Shown: positions 59,807 through 64,000 of the stretch, in pieces
How positions within the stretch are numbered: the stretch's first letter is position 1
Layout: every line of letters begins with the position of its first letter
Source of the DNA: Chelonoidis abingdonii
Lineage: Eukaryota; Chordata; Testudines; Testudinidae
DNA length: 64,000 nt
NCBI RefSeq assembly: GCF_003597395.2
Contig: NC_133770.1
Span: 78,658,770-78,722,769, forward strand
Reading direction: 5' to 3'
Made by a program: the position numbers and the translations under genes
Notes under the pieces: model-generated
Told to the model about the DNA's origin: nothing
Database searches by the model: none
The model's input: only the letters and a program-made list of their open reading frames with translations

Positions 59807-60719
59807 AAGCAAGCCTTCTATTGTCATTGAATAGCATTTGTAGAAGAATGCCATTTAGGCCTAAATTCCACAAATGTTTTAGAAGGAGCAAGTTCCTTGT
59901 TTCCTGACAGACTTCACAAGGCAAAATAGTGACAGAGTGTGGTTAGTCAAAAGCTCACTGAAAGGAATTTTAATACAATGCCGTAAAAACTCAGCTTGTT
60001 TTTAGATATAAAAACACTACTCCCAGTGTCAGGTGCTCTTCTGAACCCCACCACTCCACCCTCACTTTGATTCTGATAATCATTGCATAATCAGAGCTGG
60101 CCAGGCACTGCAGAGGTACTAGATAAAGGATGTCTCCTATTCTGTCCTGGACTGTCACAGCAGAGACACACACCTTTGCTGTGCTAGCTCATCAGTATTA
60201 GACACAGGCCATGGAAGGTTTGTTACATAATGTGGGAATAGACACAGTCTAAGAACCAAAATAGATAGAGCCTTTATGAGAGGGAATGGTTGCAAAGATG
60301 CTAGGACTATTCTCTACTGTTTAGATGCAGACCTTTAAAGGTGCACCAGCAGATAATGTACTTGGGCACTTACCATCATAGTTCATGTAACTGCACTAAC
60401 CTCATGTCAAAATGACCATTTAGACTTCTAGCAGGCCTCTCCTATGCAATGGTACAGTTCTTCTGCACTCTCAACACCTGCATGTGCAAATTGTGCACTT
60501 TGCAAGGCCTGGACCTGGACAATTAGCAGACTCGCCTTGATACCATGCAGGCTACAGACGAGAACTCAACAGAACTGAAGCAGTTTCTCTAAAAAGAAGT
60601 TGAATCATTTCCTGATTTATATTGAGAATTCCAGGGAAAGTAAAAAGATATTACACACTTAGTTTCTAGTTGTGGCCTAGCAATTAGGTTGTTCTATTCC
60701 TCATACTACCTGTGGCAAT

Positions 60720-60962
60720 CAGGGCTGGCTCCAGGCACCAGCTCAGCAAGCAGGTGCTTGGGGCAGCCAAGGGGAAGAGGTGGCATGTCAGGCTTTTCGG
60801 GAGCAATTTGACTGCAGGTCCCTCGGTCCCTCTCGGCAGGAAGGACCTGCTGCCAAATTGCCAACAAAGCAGAAAGCGGTGCGGTGGAGCTACCACCGAT
60901 AGCGATTGTGACTTTTTTTTTTCCTGCTGCTCAGGGCATCAAAAACCCTGGAGCCGGCCCTG
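60720..60962. mobile_element. Short hAT-type MITE with exact target duplication
   Basis: The ends CAGGGCTGGCTCCAGG and ccctggagccggccctg are inverted repeats. The element is flanked on both sides by the identical 8-mer gtggcaat (60712-60719 and 60963-60970). It is 243 bases long, and exact flanks suggest a rather young insertion. The frames on both strands here are not genes. Confidence 0.92.
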
Positions 60963-63297
60963 GTGGCAATGCACAGCACAGTAGTCATTGCTAAAAAGCA
61001 TGCATACCTCCCATATACCACAAGATAATACAGTTCTTTTTGCCGTCTTTTGGATCCTTCTTGCTTGGTGGAGATTCTAGCATTACTATTACATGAAAGT
61101 AAATCTTCACATAATATGTAACATTTTTGGGAAACATTATCTGAGATAATTCACTGCAGAAAAGTCTTCCACATTTAACTTTTAAGACTGATCTTTTAGC
61201 ACACACATTAATATGTCTCAGACAATGTAATTCACAGTTAATAAAACAATATCAGTAATATCTTCCATTCAGGAGCCTCTTATGTACATAGGATGATATT
61301 TTGCATACAGTTTGAATTGGAATATAGCTGAGGAGACCATTCTGGGGCCAATTCTTGGTGTAAATTGTAGTGTCCTGTGCCAGCGTATCACTTCTACCTC
61401 AAGACGGCTTGACCCATGGTGATGGCAGCTTGTTTCCATCACTACTCTCTCTCAGGGTACTGCTTGTTGGAAGTTGCTGGGGGTTCCATACATGTGCTAA
61501 ATCTGTGCATTCCCTGCCTACTCTAAAGACACTTTAGAAGCCCAATGTTGGGATCATTCTGACAGCTTATGGCACCCCCATCTCAGGAGAAGGGAAATTG
61601 TGGGTGCCTTGTACAATCCATCCTCTTGGTGCATTTTCTGCCATCAAAGGCCTGCACCATAATCTGTGTTGGTTTTTGCTCATAAAGACCCTGGAGTCAA
61701 TCTCCTTATACAGCAGCCAGAGCAAGGCACCAAGAACATATATTTTAGTTTAACCCTAAGATCAAGTGCTCAGCACTGCACAGAATCTACCCTGAATCCA
61801 ATCCAATGAGCCAACTCACATAAATATCCTGTTCAAATGAATACAGAATTGCTCCCTAAAGAGGAGGCATGAATGATGTAGCTGAGCTAGTAAACCAACA
61901 ATCAGGACTCTTTTTCTCAAATAAACCAGTGTTTCAAACTCTTTTGGTCTTGGGATGAGAATAGGTTACTCCCAAGTGTCTTTCTATTTCACGGCATGAG
62001 AAATAACTCAGGTAGCTTGCTTCACAGCATGTAATGTGAGGATGAATACCTGCAGATGAAAAAAGAGTCAATTTAAAATGGGGAAACATACAAAGAAAGC
62101 AAAAGAAATTAATTGGGTGATGTGATTATAAAGGCCTCAAAAACTAAGAATAAGACATCTTAACAAGCTGTCAATTTCACTGATCATTGCAGTGATTTAA
62201 TGTTTGCATCCCAATTAAATGCTTCCACGCCAAAGTGTAAAAACATTCAAGAAGTAAATATAAATATTTTAAAATAATATGTTCATTCATTTAACCCATC
62301 AAATGTTGTCTGCAAAATATTTATCCTTAACTTTCATTTATAGTCACTTTCAAATGACTCTCATTTAGTTTGATCTTTGGAGATTTCATGTTACTTTTTT
62401 TTGTTTGGCCTTTACCCAGTAAAAATGATGTTTGATTTCATGCATCTGTTGAAGGTTAAAGCTGAGTCCAACTTTTCTTTTTAGAGATCCTGCCCAATGT
62501 CTGATCTTTGGTGGTCTTTTTGGCTTTCATATAATTTAGTATAAAGCAGAGAGAGAAAAATTCAGAAACCTCTGGAATTTGACTCATTTTAAACTCTTTA
62601 AATCAAGTTGGTTTTTGTTTTTTTTCCATTTTCAGCCATAGTCTGTTTTAGTACTGCTTTTTAAGCTTCACTGATAGATGGTACTTTAATGAGTAAATTA
62701 CTTTACTTCACGGTTCAGAAAATGCATGGATCCCGCAAACCATAATTCCTGTTAAATACAGGCTTTGCATATGCATGGCTGAGCTGACTGCTGACCATAT
62801 CCTGAAGGAAGTTTGATTTGTGGGTTGCGGTCTTGCTTCTGAATCTCATTGATGGAAGAACTACAGTATATATTGCATGCATTGCACAAGGAAAAGGAAA
62901 TATAAAAGCGTGCTTTCAATAGCCAAACCAAGAAAATTCAGGATCATGACTGCCACTCTGTCCTCATAGGGCTACATCAGTTTGAAAAGTAACCACGGAA
63001 TACATGCCTTATCTTAAGAAGAGCAAAAAGGTTTCTTGAGTGTGTTAAATCTTTCCAAATGGCTAATATGCGCAACCCCTCCCCTACCAACTTATGCACT
63101 CTGTTCATGGGCCTGATCCAACTCGCATTGAAAGCAATGGAAAGAGTCCCAAAAGCCTTACATTACTAACAGGTTCAGATGGACTTCAAGAACAATTGCT
63201 ATGAACAATATAAAAAAGCACATATAAAACTGGCTAATACATTAAAGGATGTCATTTTGTCTATGCAATGAGCTGAATTCAGAGAACCTGTAAGCCA
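60963..63297. other. Intergenic; nothing recognised
   Basis: A+T-rich unique-looking sequence with a T-run near 62610-62620 and a weak MITE-like 'gggcctgatccaactcgcat' near 63110. No coding evidence. Confidence 0.4.
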
Positions 63298-63680
63298 GTG
63301 GTTCTCAACCAGGGGTACATGTATCTCTGGGGTTATGCAGAGGTCTTCCGAGAGGTACATCAACTCATTTATATATTTGCCTAATTTTACAACCGGCTGC
63401 ATAAAAAGCATTAGCAAAGTCAGTACAAACTAAAATTTCATAAAGACAATAACATGTTTATACTGTGCTATATACTATACACTGAAATGTAAGTACAGTA
63501 TTTATATTCCAATTGATTTTTGTATAATTATAAGGTAAAAATGAGAAAGTCAGCAATTTTTCAGTAATATTGTACTGTGACACTTGTATTTTTATGTCTG
63601 ATTTCGTAATCAAGTAGTTTTTAAGTGAGGTATAACATGGGATACCCAAGAGAAATCAGACTCCTGAAAGGGGTACAGTA
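63298..63680 (+). mobile_element. hAT MITE, right end eroded
   Basis: The left end CAGTGGTTCTCAACCAGGGG is followed by 'cagaggtcttccgagaggta', 'ttgcctaattttacaaccgg' and 'tcagtacaaactaaaatttc', to 'atcagactcctgaaaggggt'. This matches a very common turtle hAT MITE. In complete copies the right end reads 'ggttgagagccactg'; here the sequence departs after 'gtacagtagg', so the right terminus is lost. Confidence 0.85.
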
Positions 63681-64000
63681 GGCAACACTATTGATTGCAA
63701 CTCCATTCCTCCACACCAGTGCTGCAGAAGTGACCCCCCCCAAAAAAAACGGTTCTCAACTGGGTGGGCTGCAGACATGTAACCAGACTCAATTCATGGT
63801 TCTGATACTGACATATATGCCAATATTATCTTACAAACAATTATTTCTCCAGAAGTGCTCAACAGCACTTATGATCACCGAGCACCTTACCCTTACTGGA
63901 AACCAGATACTGACTCGAGAGCAGAAAAGTGGAGCCTTTTCAACGACAGGCCCAAAGATACTGGGGAAAAACTCTCCCAAAGGAGATCACCATCTTCCAG
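63681..64000. other. Intergenic; nothing recognised
   Basis: The fragment 'acggttctcaactgggtggg' near 63749 resembles another hAT terminus (cagtggttctcaactgggg) but no partner end is visible before the window ends. Confidence 0.35.

Noticed and set aside
1..64000. CRISPR arrays, tRNA or rRNA genes, operons or bacterial-type defence systems
   Set aside because: None found. Introns, SINE and LINE copies and composition show vertebrate nuclear DNA. The only tRNA-like sequence is the SINE head at 45925.

Overview
The window is vertebrate nuclear DNA, A+T-rich and sparse in genes, most likely from a turtle or a close sauropsid relative. Evidence for this is the mix of CR1 LINE copies with 3' ends typical of sauropsids, a tRNA-derived SINE of the turtle type, many short hAT and Harbinger-type elements with target-site duplications, old MIR-like fragments, and no Alu, B1 or young L1. 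One 314-base run of N (54526-54839) marks an assembly gap. The species call is inference from repeat families recognised by eye.

The only protein-coding gene I can support is the 3' end of RBMS3, an RNA-binding protein of the MSSP/RBMS family, on the + strand. Two clean internal exons (1322-1402 and 3760-3887) encode the conserved C-terminal tail, which ends in YSYQQS plus a split codon. A terminal exon probably begins near 8438-8443 and carries only the last few codons, followed by a long repeat-poor 3' UTR with several AATAAA signals, the last good one at 12368-12373.

From about 12.4 kb to the end I see no further genes; nearly all the short open reading frames there are shadows or decayed transposon protein. 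The region is a stratified graveyard of mobile elements. It holds hAT elements with G-rich minisatellite cores (16533-17280 and 34177-35115), a CR1 with reverse-transcriptase remnants (18935-20583), several CR1 3' ends, a decayed non-LTR LINE on the minus strand (42265-43090), and a long decayed autonomous hAT transposon (44390-about 48825) that received a SINE and a second hAT MITE. A minus-strand CR1 (52885-55750) is split by a Harbinger element that itself holds other insertions and the assembly gap. Target-site duplications and nesting give a relative insertion order in several places.

No operon-like or defence-like system is present. The most useful things to check are the RBMS3 tail structure (tandem donor, in-frame stop, ambiguous terminal acceptor), two good CTCF-like motifs (28309 and 59793), a 187-base imperfect palindrome at 28649-28835, and the nested transposon clusters.
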